64,000 nucleotides of DNA, from contig CAVZTX010000027.1 of the NCBI GenBank assembly GCA_963778375.1, forward strand, positions 286,515 to 350,514. The letters are read 5' to 3'. This document shows positions 1 through 8,586 of the stretch, one piece after another (within the stretch, counting starts at the first letter, position 1; the number at the start of each line of letters is the position of its first letter). Origin of the DNA: CAVZTX01 sp963778375 (GTDB taxonomy: Bacteria > Chloroflexota > Ktedonobacteria > Ktedonobacterales > Ktedonobacteraceae). Both the position numbers and the translations under genes were made by a program. The notes beneath the pieces are model-generated. The model searched no databases, was not told the DNA's origin, and was given only the letters and a program-made list of their open reading frames with translations.

Positions 1-1
1 T

Positions 2-451
2 GGTGGGAGTGCCCGCAACGCCATACCGGCCATCGTCCAACTCCAGGGTGAAATACGCAGCTTCGAACCTCTAGAGGCCCGCCAACGTTATATTGCGGCC
101 CTACGCACCACCTTCGAGCAAGCAGCACAACGCCATGGCGGCACCGTCGAAATTCGCTTTGATTCGCACTGCACAAACTATACACTGAGCAACGACGAAC
201 CACTCCTCAACACCTATCGCACAGTCCTGTCACAACGCGGGGCAGAACTCCAGATGCGACCAACATTCATTGGCAGCGATACCAGTGGCTTCCGTCCTCG
301 TGTCAAAGCCTTCACGCTCTCAACCGGAGCCGTCAACGAACACTCCACAGAAGAATATGTCCCACTGAAACCCCTGGAACAGATAGTGCAAGATACGTTA
401 GAAATTCTGCGTATTTGGCACCTTCCTACACCCTCCACTCGTGTATCTTAG
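2..451 (+). CDS. M20-family metallopeptidase (PepT-like), C-terminal part
   Basis: The reading frame is open from the window edge to the stop, so the N-terminus is missing. The visible part begins inside the dimerisation lid (GGSARNAIPAIVQ) and runs into the C-terminal catalytic half. The segment STGAVNEHSTEEYVPL near the end carries the Asn-x-His-Ser pattern that supplies the last zinc ligand in tripeptidase/PepT-type M20 enzymes. Such enzymes are cytoplasmic zinc aminopeptidases that finish peptide degradation; the substrate is not predictable here. It is co-directional with the following kinase, 59 bases away. Confidence 0.75.
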   Translation, partial: GGSARNAIPAIVQLQGEIRSFEPLEARQRYIAALRTTFEQAAQRHGGTVEIRFDSHCTNYTLSNDEPLLNTYRTVLSQRGAELQMRPTFIGSDTSGFRPRVKAFTLSTGAVNEHSTEEYVPLKPLEQIVQDTLEILRIWHLPTPSTRVS

Positions 452-510
452 AGAGGCATCCAATTTGAACAAACTAACGTAGATAAATGATCCCTGGAAG
501 GGATTTCAAA

Positions 511-2136
511 ATGGCCGACAGTGTAGGACAGCAACTTGGCAATTATCGTTTAACTCGTCTGCTGGGACATGGTGGGTTCGCCAATGTCTACCTCGGCGAG
601 CATATGTACCTCAATACAGAAGCTGCCATCAAAGTGCTACAAGTGCAACTTGGAGATGATGAACGCAATAGCTTCCTCGCCGAGGCCCGCACGATAGCAC
701 ACCTGGTACATCCCCATATCGTACGCGTCCTGGATTTTGGCGTTGCGGGCTATATGCCTTTCCTGGTCATGGACTACGCTCCCAACGGCACCTTGCGCGA
801 ACGTCATGTCAAAGGCGCAAGCCAGTACCTTTAACTACCATCCTATCTTATGTCAAGCAAATTGCCTCAGCCCTGCAATATGCACACGATCAGAACCTCG
901 TTCATCGCGATGTCAAACCAGGAAACATGTTAGTGGGAAGGAATGGAGAGATCCTACTGAGTGATTTCGGCACTGCCCTCATCGCTCAGAGTTCGCATTC
1001 TCAGAGCACGCAAGATACCGTAGGCACGATAGCCTATATGGCACCGGAGCAGATCGAGGGTAAGCCACGTGCAGCAAGTGACCAGTACTCTTTAGGCATC
1101 GTTGTGTACGAATGGTTATGCGGAGAACGTCCTTTCCAAGGATCGCTGACAGAAATTGTCACCCAGCAGTTAGCTGTCCCTCCTCCATCTCTTGCATGCG
1201 AAAGTCACATCTATCTCACCTGAAGTCGAAAATGTCGTAATCAAAGCGCTTGCCAAGGACCCGCACGCACGCTTCCCAAGTGTAGAAGCGTTTGCCGACG
1301 CCTTGGAACAGGCTTCAAAATCCGAGCATTCAACTCCGAGGGCACTATGGGCTACCGCCCCAACTTCGCCCAGGTATTCGCCTCCACAACCCACTACAAC
1401 TTCATCTCCACCGCTTCCTTCAGGACAGCCAGCGATGGTTTTACCTTCATCACAACAATCTAGCATGGCCACACAACAATTTGCAATGCAACCTCGCGCT
1501 GCCAATAACTATCGTGCCTGGCGTAAACCGCTAGCAGAATCACCCAGTGGAAAGCTTTTTCCCACTCGTGATTGGCGCAACAAAACTTCAGGGAAAATCT
1601 TCGGTCTACGCCAGTTCATAGCCATGATATTTGGCGCAGCACTCTATGCAGGCGTCGGCTACTTCATCAACATACTGTCTCTCCAGCAGCAAAGCTTTGC
1701 CAGTTACGCCTTGTTTGATGTCTCAGTTGTCATTCCCATGTTTTTCGGAGTTGTCTTTGGTCCCTTCGTCGGGCTTGTCACAGGCATTGGTTACTTCCTT
1801 GGTCACTATCTGAGCGGCTCTCCCTTCTACTGGTACAATGGAATAGGTATCGCTCTGACCGGCTTAGTTGCCGGCCTTGCCTGGCTTCAAACACGAGGGC
1901 ACTATAATAGTACCCGTTCCATCGTAATAGCGGAATTTTTCGCCGCTATGGGCGTGATCGTTGGTGAAGGTTTCGCTGACTGCGGCAGTGTTGGAGTTGC
2001 ACAATATCCCTTCCTGGCAGCGGCAGGCAACTTTCTCATTTTCTCTCTTTATGAGCTTCTCTTTGGCCTGATCCTGCTCCCTATCCTGCTCAGCGTCTAC
2101 AACGCCATAGCCAGGCCCCGGCTTACTGCACGTTAA
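511..2136 (+). CDS. Ser/Thr protein kinase fused to ECF S-component-like membrane domain (two frameshifts)
   Basis: Start ATG 511 follows GGAAGGGA at 496-503 (MADSVGQQLGNYRL); an in-frame ATG at 487 is less likely. Order: kinase domain with glycine loop GHGGFANV, lysine in AAIKVL, catalytic LVHRDVKPGN, metal-binding SDFGTAL and MAPEQ; then a Pro/Ser/Gln-rich linker; then about 190 residues with several membrane helices. The membrane part contains FFGVVFGPFVGLVTGIGYFLG, the pattern of ECF-transporter S components. Two single-base shifts break it: a missing T in a T-run near 828-833 and an extra G near 1193. Restoring both gives a continuous protein parallel to the intact paralogue at 3059. Probably sequencing error, but real inactivation cannot be excluded. 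Role by inference: membrane receptor kinase with a ligand-binding S-component fold. Confidence 0.8.
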
Positions 2137-2225
2137 CGGTCGCCGTCATACTGGTCTTTGAATAAGGTACAGAAGGCTTCAATATCGTTCAAAGCGAGCA
2201 AAAAGGCTGGCTAGTCATGTTCTGA

Positions 2226-2609
2226 CTATTCTGACTCTCTACGATGACGAATGGGTATGCTTTCTTGCTCAACATGGTCAGGATAGATCGTGGTGACCCG
2301 GCTTGAGAGTCGATCCTGATGGGTACGGATAGCTTGAAGCGTACTCTCAATCTGCTGAACACGGGGCATCCTGACAAGTCCAAAACGAAGCCAGATGAGA
2401 CCATGGGTTTGGTGATTCTCTCTGAGGATGTGCCTCTGAAGGTCTTTATCATTGGTCAGGATGATGGCTCCTTCCTGCCATGCCAGGCGGAGCAGAGCAA
2501 TATCATCAAGCTCACGGTTTATATCGGCGACCCACAGCACGTCATGCCCCTCTGTACGCAGGCGATCAATGATTCGCCGATCAATGTTCACATCTGCCAG
2601 CAACTTCAT
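2226..2609 (-). CDS. DUF5615 PIN-like toxin
   Basis: A 127-residue protein starting MKLLADVNIDRRI, with the acidic motif LLADVNI at the N-terminus and LTNDKDLQ in the middle, as in DUF5615 PIN-like proteins, which are predicted Mg-dependent ribonucleases. It is the second gene of a two-gene unit: its ATG overlaps the stop of the DUF433 gene by four bases (ATGA, 2606-2609), so translation is probably coupled. The DUF433/DUF5615 pairing is a recognised putative type II toxin-antitoxin arrangement. Toxicity is inferred from the family, not shown by the sequence. Confidence 0.85.
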   Translation of the reverse strand: MKLLADVNIDRRIIDRLRTEGHDVLWVADINRELDDIALLRLAWQEGAIILTNDKDLQRHILRENHQTHGLIWLRFGLVRMPRVQQIESTLQAIRTHQDRLSSRVTTIYPDHVEQESIPIRHRRESE

Positions 2610-2887
2610 GAGACAGCGCGCTCTTTATCATCTGAAGAGCTAGGGGGATTGGCAGCAAGCCGTGCAGCGTACTCGATCGCGGCGATAATGTCTTCAGGCG
2701 TCAGGAACGGGTAGGCATCAAGCAAGTCGTCAGGCGTATAGCCACTGGCAAGATTTTGGAGGATGGTCTCAACACTCAGACGGGTGCCTTCTATCACCGG
2801 CTTGCCATAGAGGATGCCTGGCTTACTCACAATACGAGGATAGAGGTGCCGTGTTTGATCAGTGTTCGTGCTCTCACCGTGGTTCAT
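2606..2887 (-). CDS. DUF433 antitoxin-like protein
   Basis: DUF433 domain around ILYGKPVIEGTRLSVETIL and the helical stretch FLTPEDIIAAIEYAARL, with an HTH-like fold expected to bind DNA. The preferred start is ATG 2887 (MNHGESTN) because GGAGGAG lies six bases upstream; an ATG at 2902 has weaker support. The downstream DUF5615 toxin gene overlaps by four bases. Expected role: neutralise the PIN-like toxin and repress its own promoter. A good promoter lies just upstream at 2917-2945 on the same strand. Confidence 0.85.
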   Translation of the reverse strand: MNHGESTNTDQTRHLYPRIVSKPGILYGKPVIEGTRLSVETILQNLASGYTPDDLLDAYPFLTPEDIIAAIEYAARLAANPPSSSDDKERAVS

Positions 2888-2916
2888 TTTTGTCTCCTCC
2901 ATACCTTTCTCCTCGT

Positions 2917-2945
2917 ACTCTACCCTGTCTCAACAGTCTTGTCAA
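2917..2945 (-). promoter_or_regulatory. Promoter of the DUF433/DUF5615 operon
   Basis: Read on the minus strand: TTGACA, a 17-base spacer, then TAGAGT. The start codon lies about 30 bases downstream. It sits in the 170-base divergent gap shared with the kinase 2 promoter. Confidence 0.6.
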
Positions 2946-2977
2946 CTTCTCTCTACATGGGAGTTCCACCAATCTCC

Positions 2978-3006
2978 TTGACAACCCCATTCTATGCCCC
3001 TACAAT
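2978..3006 (+). promoter_or_regulatory. Sigma-70-type promoter of kinase 2
   Basis: TTGACA at 2978-2983, 17-base spacer, TACAAT at 3001-3006, followed by the AAGGAGAG ribosome site and ATG 3059. Close to consensus, so probably active in vegetative growth. Confidence 0.65.
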
Positions 3007-3058
3007 TAACCCACCAATGAGTTACTGGGTAATTCGCTCCTCAAGGAGAGAGGTTTTC

Positions 3059-5263
3059 ATGATCAACCGTCTGGGCGAACAGATTGGCAACTATCGCCTG
3101 GTTCGTAAAATAGGGCAAGGAGGGTTCGCAGAGGTCTATCTCGGCGAACACATCTACCTGCGGACGCAAGCCGCCATCAAAATCCTGCACATGCGGCTTG
3201 CGGAACACGATATGCAAAGTTTCCTCACCGAAGCGCGCATAATCGCCCATCTTATCCACCTTAATATCGTGCGTGTCATAGACTTCGGTGTCGAACATGA
3301 AATCCCTTTCCTGGTCATGGATTATGCTCCCAATGGCACGCTGCGCCAGCACTACCCAACCGGCTCCCGCCTGCTACCCAATGATATCGTATCTTATGTC
3401 AATCAGATCGCCTCGGCCTTACAGTATGCGCACGATCAAAAGCTCATTCACCGCGATATCAAACCGGAAAACATGCTCGTGGGTCGCAACAATACAATCC
3501 TACTCAGCGACTTTGGTATCGCTCTCGTTGCCCAGAGTTCGCGCTACCAGAGCACTCAGGAGGTTGTGGGTACAGTAGCATATATGGCACCAGAGCAAAT
3601 CCAGGGCAAAGCCCGCCCGGCTAGCGACCAATATTCACTTGGCATCGTCGTCTACGAATGGCTCAGTGGCAACCGCCCCTTTCATGGGTCTTTTACCGAG
3701 TTATGCACCCAGCAGATATACGCAACCCCTCCACCTCTGCGTGAAAAAGTGCCAACAATCTCCCCGCTTGTTGAGCAAGTGGTACAAAGAGCGCTCTCGA
3801 AAGACCCGCACCAACGCTTCGCAACCATCCAGGACTTTGCCAGCGCCTTTGAGCATGCCTCCCAGTTCCAGCAGGCCATGCACTTGCCATTAACCCCTAA
3901 TCCACAAATTTCATCACCACAATACGACCGATCTCCTCAACGCCTCTCTCAATTTGCCACCATTTCACAGTTTACTTCAACGCAGCCTCCCGGAACAATA
4001 CCTCTTCCACAGAAGACGAGCGATCCATCCCGTAGAAGCCAATTTATCTCGCCTACTGCTGATGTATTGCCTTTCTCGCATCAACCACAAGTAGATATGG
4101 AGAGCCAGCACACAACCGCCCCAGTATTTCCAACATATCCGTTACAACAACCCATAAGTGGCCCTTCATTCTCCATACAGCCATCTGGAAACCCTTCACC
4201 ATCTTTATCAGAGCCACATGTGATCACACCCCCCTTGTCACAACAACCCATGGGCTTTTCCTCATCCCTCCCGCAACAACCTGTGATAGGCTCGCCATAC
4301 CCGCCACAACAACCTAAGGCAGGTACATTGTACCCACCATCACAGCCGTCTGCCGATTTCTCGCCATACCCACAACAGCAATCTACGGGAAACGCACCAT
4401 ACATCCAGCCACAGCCCTCTATGATGGCAGCATTTCCCCCATCACAATATCCCGGAACTGCCCCTTCTATAGGCACAAGACCTGCGTTTAATAATAGTTA
4501 TCCAGCCAATGAATCACCAGCGGCAGATTCACCTTCTCTATGGTCAAGGCTTACCGCACCTCGGCCAGCGGTCACTGCCAGCAAGGTGCGAGTATGGAGC
4601 ATCCGTATACCTCAAATTGTGGCAGTGCTTATCGGAGCGTCCCTCTTCGGCGCACTCAGCCACGTAATCGCCTACTGGTCCTTCAATACGAGCGGCAGTA
4701 ATTTCCTGAACAATAGCTTCGTTCTTCCGGCTATTGTCATCTCCCTATTCTTCGGAGCGCTCTTCGGTCCCTGGGTCGGGGCCATTACGGGAGGACTTGG
4801 TGCCTTCATCGGCGACTACATGTTCGTGTTTTATCTCGATCACTATGCCAGCGCCTCTATCCTCAATAACGGCATCTGGCATGGCTCTCCTCTGACCAAC
4901 GTCTCTCTCTGGCTCGGTTTCATCCCTGGCACCAATACAAACTGGATATGGATATTGAGCAACGCCTTCATCGGTTTCATTGCCGGTCTTGCCATGATCT
5001 TCACACGAGGAAGATACGTCACATTCGGCAGGATCGCCCTGGCAGAACTCTTCAGTTCCATCGCTATACTCGTTGGCCTCAGTCTCCTTATCATCAGCAA
5101 CGCCTGGCATCCTGACATTCCCTATTACAATCTCATCCATTCCTCGACGGATACATTGAATATAGGATTCACGTATATCATTCTACCCACTCTGGCCCTT
5201 GCCTTAACAGCGCTTTCATTTCTGCTCCCTCTCACTAACGCATTTACACGGGCAAGGGAATAG
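3059..5263 (+). CDS. Ser/Thr protein kinase fused to ECF S-component-like membrane domain
   Basis: Intact 734-residue paralogue of the gene at 511. The ATG at 3059 follows AAGGAGAG and starts MINRLGEQIGNYRLVRKIG, exactly like kinase 1; the frame is open further upstream, but that part crosses the promoter. Kinase domain about residues 10-275: GQGGFAEV loop, AAIKIL lysine, LIHRDIKPEN, LSDFGIAL, MAPEQ, all catalytic residues present. Residues about 280-510 form a Pro/Gln/Ser linker with repeated QQP/PPQQP units. The last 210 residues hold about six hydrophobic helices including SLFFGALFGPWVGAITGG, the pattern of ECF S components (small-molecule-binding membrane proteins). No EcfA or EcfT genes are nearby, so uptake is unlikely. 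Inferred role: a receptor kinase sensing a ligand through the membrane domain. Confidence 0.85.
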   Translation: MINRLGEQIGNYRLVRKIGQGGFAEVYLGEHIYLRTQAAIKILHMRLAEHDMQSFLTEARIIAHLIHLNIVRVIDFGVEHEIPFLVMDYAPNGTLRQHYPTGSRLLPNDIVSYVNQIASALQYAHDQKLIHRDIKPENMLVGRNNTILLSDFGIALVAQSSRYQSTQEVVGTVAYMAPEQIQGKARPASDQYSLGIVVYEWLSGNRPFHGSFTELCTQQIYATPPPLREKVPTISPLVEQVVQRALSKDPHQRFATIQDFASAFEHASQFQQAMHLPLTPNPQISSPQYDRSPQRLSQFATISQFTSTQPPGTIPLPQKTSDPSRRSQFISPTADVLPFSHQPQVDMESQHTTAPVFPTYPLQQPISGPSFSIQPSGNPSPSLSEPHVITPPLSQQPMGFSSSLPQQPVIGSPYPPQQPKAGTLYPPSQPSADFSPYPQQQSTGNAPYIQPQPSMMAAFPPSQYPGTAPSIGTRPAFNNSYPANESPAADSPSLWSRLTAPRPAVTASKVRVWSIRIPQIVAVLIGASLFGALSHVIAYWSFNTSGSNFLNNSFVLPAIVISLFFGALFGPWVGAITGGLGAFIGDYMFVFYLDHYASASILNNGIWHGSPLTNVSLWLGFIPGTNTNWIWILSNAFIGFIAGLAMIFTRGRYVTFGRIALAELFSSIAILVGLSLLIISNAWHPDIPYYNLIHSSTDTLNIGFTYIILPTLALALTALSFLLPLTNAFTRARE

Positions 5264-5573
5264 GTTACACACATTTGTAAATTAAGAATAGCTCTGCATT
5301 TCACTCGCCAGGTTTAGGAAGTATGTGTGCTCTATGAAGAAAAAATGGTCTAAATCCAACGAGCAGGCCGACCTTTCATATCTTCGCAGGTTCAAGAAGA
5401 TATACATAAGACGAATGGAAACTTGCGCAGACCACTCATGAGGCAAGTGTAGTCACGCGCAAACCATGCAGACTTTGCCAACTCAGGTAAGTTTTTAGAT
5501 AGTAGTCGTTGTTTCCATAGAGGTGGAAGCTATAGCTCTTCTGGCTGCCTGTTGGGAAGCGCAACAATCCCAC
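5264..5573. other. Intergenic region without recognisable feature
   Basis: About 310 bases between kinase 2 and the hicB-like gene, which converge here. I found no convincing ORF, RNA gene or repeat, and no clear terminator hairpin with a U-run. Confidence 0.5.
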
Positions 5574-5795
5574 TCAAGATGCTACTTGATAGATCACAGG
5601 TTTATACTTAGGCGGGGGTATTGGTTTTCCTTCTGCAAGAGCTGCCTCAAGCCAGGCTGACTTAGCAATCAGAACTTCCTGAAGGGCCTCTTCAGGAGTC
5701 TCCCCGAAAGCAGAACAAAACCTTAAATCAGGAATATCTGCAATATATCCCTCGTCCTCTTCGCTGTAGAAGATGTTGATGTGGTAATCTCTCAT
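5574..5795 (-). CDS. hicB: HicB-like antitoxin
   Basis: A 73-residue protein (MRDYHINIFYSEEDEGYIAD) with the HicB fold: an N-terminal beta strand, the EDEGYIADIPDL turn, then GETPEEALQEVLIAKSAWLEAA. No DNA-binding extension is visible, so it is the short partially degraded-RNase-H type. It lies downstream of hicA on the same strand but has its own promoter whose -10 element is only six bases from the ATG, suggesting a leaderless transcript. Expected to inhibit HicA. Confidence 0.8.
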   Translation of the reverse strand: MRDYHINIFYSEEDEGYIADIPDLRFCSAFGETPEEALQEVLIAKSAWLEAALAEGKPIPPPKYKPVIYQVAS

Positions 5796-5830
5796 ATCTA
5801 AATTATACGCCCCTGTGTATAAAGATACAA
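5796..5830 (-). promoter_or_regulatory. hicB promoter predicting a leaderless mRNA
   Basis: On the minus strand: TTGTAT, a 17-base spacer, TATAAT, then six bases (TTAGAT) and the hicB ATG at 5795. A start site 6-8 bases after the -10 would place the ATG at or next to the first base of the transcript, with no room for a ribosome binding site. Confidence 0.6.
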
Positions 5831-5869
5831 GGGTTTAGGGTAGAAGATGTTGAGGTGGTAATCATTCAT
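5798..5869 (-). pseudogene. Duplicated 5' end of hicB (remnant)
   Basis: Between hicA and hicB a second ATG (5869) starts MNDYHLNIFY, nearly the same as hicB MRDYHINIFY, then loses similarity and ends at a TAG two bases before the real hicB ATG. Both copies show the same context, TAG-AT-ATG. This looks like a tandem duplication of about 74 bases that left a truncated hicB start behind hicA. Confidence 0.6.
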
Positions 5870-5871
5870 AT

Positions 5872-6120
5872 CTAATCCTCTAATTCAAGGTGGTACTGTT
5901 CAACTAACTGCAGAAATTCACGAACTTGATAAGACTTAGCCTTCCCATTTTTCTCTTGTAAGTTGACGAGTTCAGGAATTTGCGGATGGGCGAAGATAAA
6001 ATGGCTTCCTCTCACTCGTGATAAATGAAAGCCAAAAGACTCAACAAGTGTAATCATGTCCTTGAACGAGATATTATTCGAGCTTGATAGAGCTTTCTCA
6101 AGCAACCTCCGTTTGTTCAT
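5872..6120 (-). CDS. hicA: HicA-like mRNA interferase toxin
   Basis: About 82 residues from MNKRRLLEKAL; a GTG four codons upstream (6132) is an alternative start. The HicA dsRBD-like fold shows in the pattern VESFGFHLSRVRGSHFIFAHP, which includes the conserved Gly-Ser-His catalytic histidine, and in the C-terminal VREFLQLVEQY helix. HicA toxins cleave mRNA. It precedes the HicB-like gene in the usual hicA-hicB order. Confidence 0.8.
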   Translation of the reverse strand: MNKRRLLEKALSSSNNISFKDMITLVESFGFHLSRVRGSHFIFAHPQIPELVNLQEKNGKAKSYQVREFLQLVEQYHLELED

Positions 6121-6257
6121 TTCCTTACCCACAATATAGATTTCTTGCTTTCTATTATATCCCTTGATTGACGCAGTGTACAGGAATAAACCTCACCCTT
6201 TATACGTTATCATAAGCGAATATACTATTCAGGTGGAGAAGCGAGGGATACGCAATC

Positions 6258-7209
6258 ATGGAAAAATTATACGACGTTATCATTATTGGCTCAGGCCCAT
6301 CAGGCTATACCGCGGCCATTTATGCTGCACGCGCCAATCTTTCGGTGCTAATGTTTCAGGGCTACCAGGTAGGTGGTCAGTTGATGCTCACAAGCGAAGT
6401 GGAGAATTATCCTGGCTTTGAAGATGGCATTCTGGGTCCGCCCATGATGGAGAAATTTGAAGCACAGGCTCGTCGCTTCGGTACCGAAATGATTCCCTGA
6501 AGATGTATCTGCTATCGATTTCAGCAAACGGCCCTTTAAAATAACCACCGACTCCGGCGATTATTATGGACGCACCATCATCATCTCTACCGGTGCCAGC
6601 GCAAAATGGTTGGGGTTGCCGAGCGAGACGCGCTTGCAGGGACGGGGCGTAACCGCATGTGCCACCTGTGACGGCTTTTTCTTTAAGAACAAGGATGTGG
6701 CAGTTATTGGTGGTGGGGACACGGCGATGGAAGAAGCGATCTTCTTGACCCGCTATGTTAGTCACGTCACGGTTATTCACCGCCGCGACTCCCTCCGCGC
6801 CAGCAAGATCATGCAGGACCGCGCATTCAAAAATCCCAAGATCAGCTTCATCTGGGATACCGACGTGGTCGAGGTGCTAGGCGACGATGCAATGACAGGT
6901 CTGCGCCTACGCAATGTCAAAACAGGCGAAGAGAGCGAGCTACCGGTCCAGGGCCTGTTCCTGGCAATTGGCCATAAGCCCAACACGGACTTATTCAAAG
7001 GCGTCATCGACATGGATAAAGCCGGCTACATTGTTCCGGTTGAGCATACCATGACCAACATTCCAGGCGTCTTCGCGGCAGGCGATGTAACCGACCATCG
7101 CTACCGTCAGGCAGTAACCGCCGCCGGTGATGGATGTCGCGCCGCCATCGACCTCGAACGCTGGCTTGAGAGCCAGGGCGAAGATGTTGGAGTCGAGAAC
7201 TGGAACTAA
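6258..7209 (+). CDS. trxB: Thioredoxin reductase (one frameshift)
   Basis: NADPH-dependent FAD flavoprotein that reduces thioredoxin. Visible: FAD-binding GSGPSGYTAAIYAARA near the N-terminus, redox-active CATC in GVTACATCDGFFF, NADPH-binding GGGDTAMEEA and the C-terminal GVFAAGDVTDHRYRQA. After reconstruction the length is about 316 residues, normal for the low-Mr family. The frame shifts once at about 6498-6500, where CCC should be CC; correction restores EMIPEDVSAIDFSK. In a gene this conserved a sequencing error is the best explanation. A rho-independent terminator follows at 7224. Confidence 0.9.
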
Positions 7210-7223
7210 GCTCACAATTATTG

Positions 7224-7257
7224 AAGGCCAACACGTTTTTATCGTGTTGGCCTTTTT
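7224..7257 (+). terminator. Rho-independent terminator after trxB
   Basis: AGGCCAACACG, a TTTTTAT loop, then CGTGTTGGCC followed by TTTTT. It starts 15 bases after the trxB stop codon. Confidence 0.85.
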
Positions 7258-7298
7258 GGTTAATTTCTCCAGCAGTGCCAACAAATCAGAACATTTGT

Positions 7299-7328
7299 TT
7301 GACAACACCCGACCTCATCTGCTACGAT
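7299..7328 (+). promoter_or_regulatory. Promoter of the VOC-family gene
   Basis: TTGACA at 7299-7304, an 18-base spacer and TACGAT at 7323-7328, upstream of the ribosome site AAAGGAG and ATG 7402. Confidence 0.5.
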
Positions 7329-7401
7329 GATACTAGCAGACAATGCATTAGAGATGATCTTGAGCGTCAGACTCCTACAACATCAAAAGGAGAAAGTAAC
7401 T

Positions 7402-7806
7402 ATGACCGTCAAACCAATCCCAGAAGGTTTCCACACCGTCACTCCCTACCTGATTGTTCAAGAAGCCAGCAATCTCATCGAGTTCGTGAAACAAGCGTTT
7501 GGCGCAACGGAGTTAACTCGTAGTAGAGGATCAGCTGGAGGCCTACATGCCGAGGTCAGAATTGGCAATTCGATAGTAATGATCGGTGGTGGAGCTGGCG
7601 ACAGCATCTGGCACGGAGAACCAAGCCCAGCAACACTCTATCTCTATATAGAGGATGTTGACACTGTCTACCCGCAAGCCCTTCAAGCCGGTGCAGTCTC
7701 GATAATGGAACCATCAGACCAACCCTTTGGAGATCGCCTCGCAGGGATAAAGGACTCGTTCGGCAACGTCTGGTACATTGCCACGCACAAGCAAGACGCA
7801 CACTAG
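7402..7806 (+). CDS. VOC/glyoxalase-superfamily protein (PhnB-like)
   Basis: 134 residues. The ATG at 7402 follows AAAGGAG. It shows the paired beta-alpha-beta-beta-beta layout of VOC proteins: HTVTPYLIVQEASNLIEFV, later ATLYLYIEDVDTVYPQAL, and the C-terminal GDRLAGIKDSFGNVWYIAT, typical of PhnB/YecM-like members often filed as glyoxalase or bleomycin-resistance-like. Substrate unknown. It is a single gene between the trxB terminator and the convergent DUF998 gene. Confidence 0.8.
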   Translation: MTVKPIPEGFHTVTPYLIVQEASNLIEFVKQAFGATELTRSRGSAGGLHAEVRIGNSIVMIGGGAGDSIWHGEPSPATLYLYIEDVDTVYPQALQAGAVSIMEPSDQPFGDRLAGIKDSFGNVWYIATHKQDAH

Positions 7807-7823
7807 TACATTGAGGCAGAGGG

Positions 7824-8540
7824 CTAATGCACCTGGGCATGTGGAGCAGTATCCGGAGTGCCTAAAAGCTTTATAGCCACCAAGGATGCGGCCATCCAGC
7901 CAATGAGTACTGCCAGCCGTAAGGTTCGTGCCATCAATGCTGCATTAGTAAAGCCTGTAAAAAAGATGAGCAGGGAAAGTACGGCGCTTGCCAGGCAGTA
8001 GACAGCCCACCAGCGCTCCTTCCGCGCCAAGAATAGCCGGACGAATACCAGCAGAGCAGCCGCCAACATAAGAAAGACAAAAAGAGCGCCTAAGGCATGG
8101 ATAGCGCCGTGCCAGGAAGGATGAGTGGCTGCCGGTACGCCCGGCGGGAACCCGTTGGCAGGGTCAGTCCTAAAGATACCAACCAATACAAGGCCCAACC
8201 CATACACGGCTATCAAGATAGGTCCCCATGTGCCTCCCCGTCCAGGATGCAACCGCCGCCAGAGGCCAACTGCATACAGCAGATTAAGGAGACCGACCAG
8301 TATAAAGTTTACAATCTGAACCCACCCCCAGTCGCCTAGCGAGAGAAGGCTAAGCAGATCGAGCCGTGGGTCAAACCCTGGACGGGTATAATCCTGTACG
8401 AGTAAAACAAAAATAAATAGTGGCCCGGCAATGGCACCGCAGAGCAATAGGAGTCTGGTTAAGGACTGCGTCTTTGTATGCATACTTCCTCCTCGGGGCG
8501 CAGCGCTTTGTTGCTGGTTGGCTTGATAGGAGGGATCCAT
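7824..8540 (-). CDS. DUF998 family membrane protein
   Basis: 238 residues with about six hydrophobic helices; first helix LLLLCGAIAGPLFIFVLLVQDY, then the charged turn GFDPRLDLLSLLSLGDWGW found in DUF998 proteins. AAAGGA lies eight bases before ATG 8540. It follows the TetR gene by 46 bases on the same strand, so it is probably the target gene of that regulator. Function unknown. Confidence 0.75.
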   Translation of the reverse strand: MDPSYQANQQQSAAPRGGSMHTKTQSLTRLLLLCGAIAGPLFIFVLLVQDYTRPGFDPRLDLLSLLSLGDWGWVQIVNFILVGLLNLLYAVGLWRRLHPGRGGTWGPILIAVYGLGLVLVGIFRTDPANGFPPGVPAATHPSWHGAIHALGALFVFLMLAAALLVFVRLFLARKERWWAVYCLASAVLSLLIFFTGFTNAALMARTLRLAVLIGWMAASLVAIKLLGTPDTAPHAQVH

Positions 8541-8586
8541 GATACATATCCTTTCTTTCGATCCATCGCGCCTGAAAGGCCATCAC

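Noticed and set aside
487..2136. Programmed frameshifting in kinase 1
   Set aside because: No slippery heptamer with downstream structure at either site, and the intact paralogue needs no shift.
4081..5140. Long antisense frames inside kinase 2 (Gly/Cys-rich)
   Set aside because: They mirror the repetitive Pro/Gln codons of the sense gene; no start signals or family similarity.
3059..5263. True ECF vitamin transporter
   Set aside because: No EcfA/EcfT genes nearby, and the S-like domain is the tail of a kinase.
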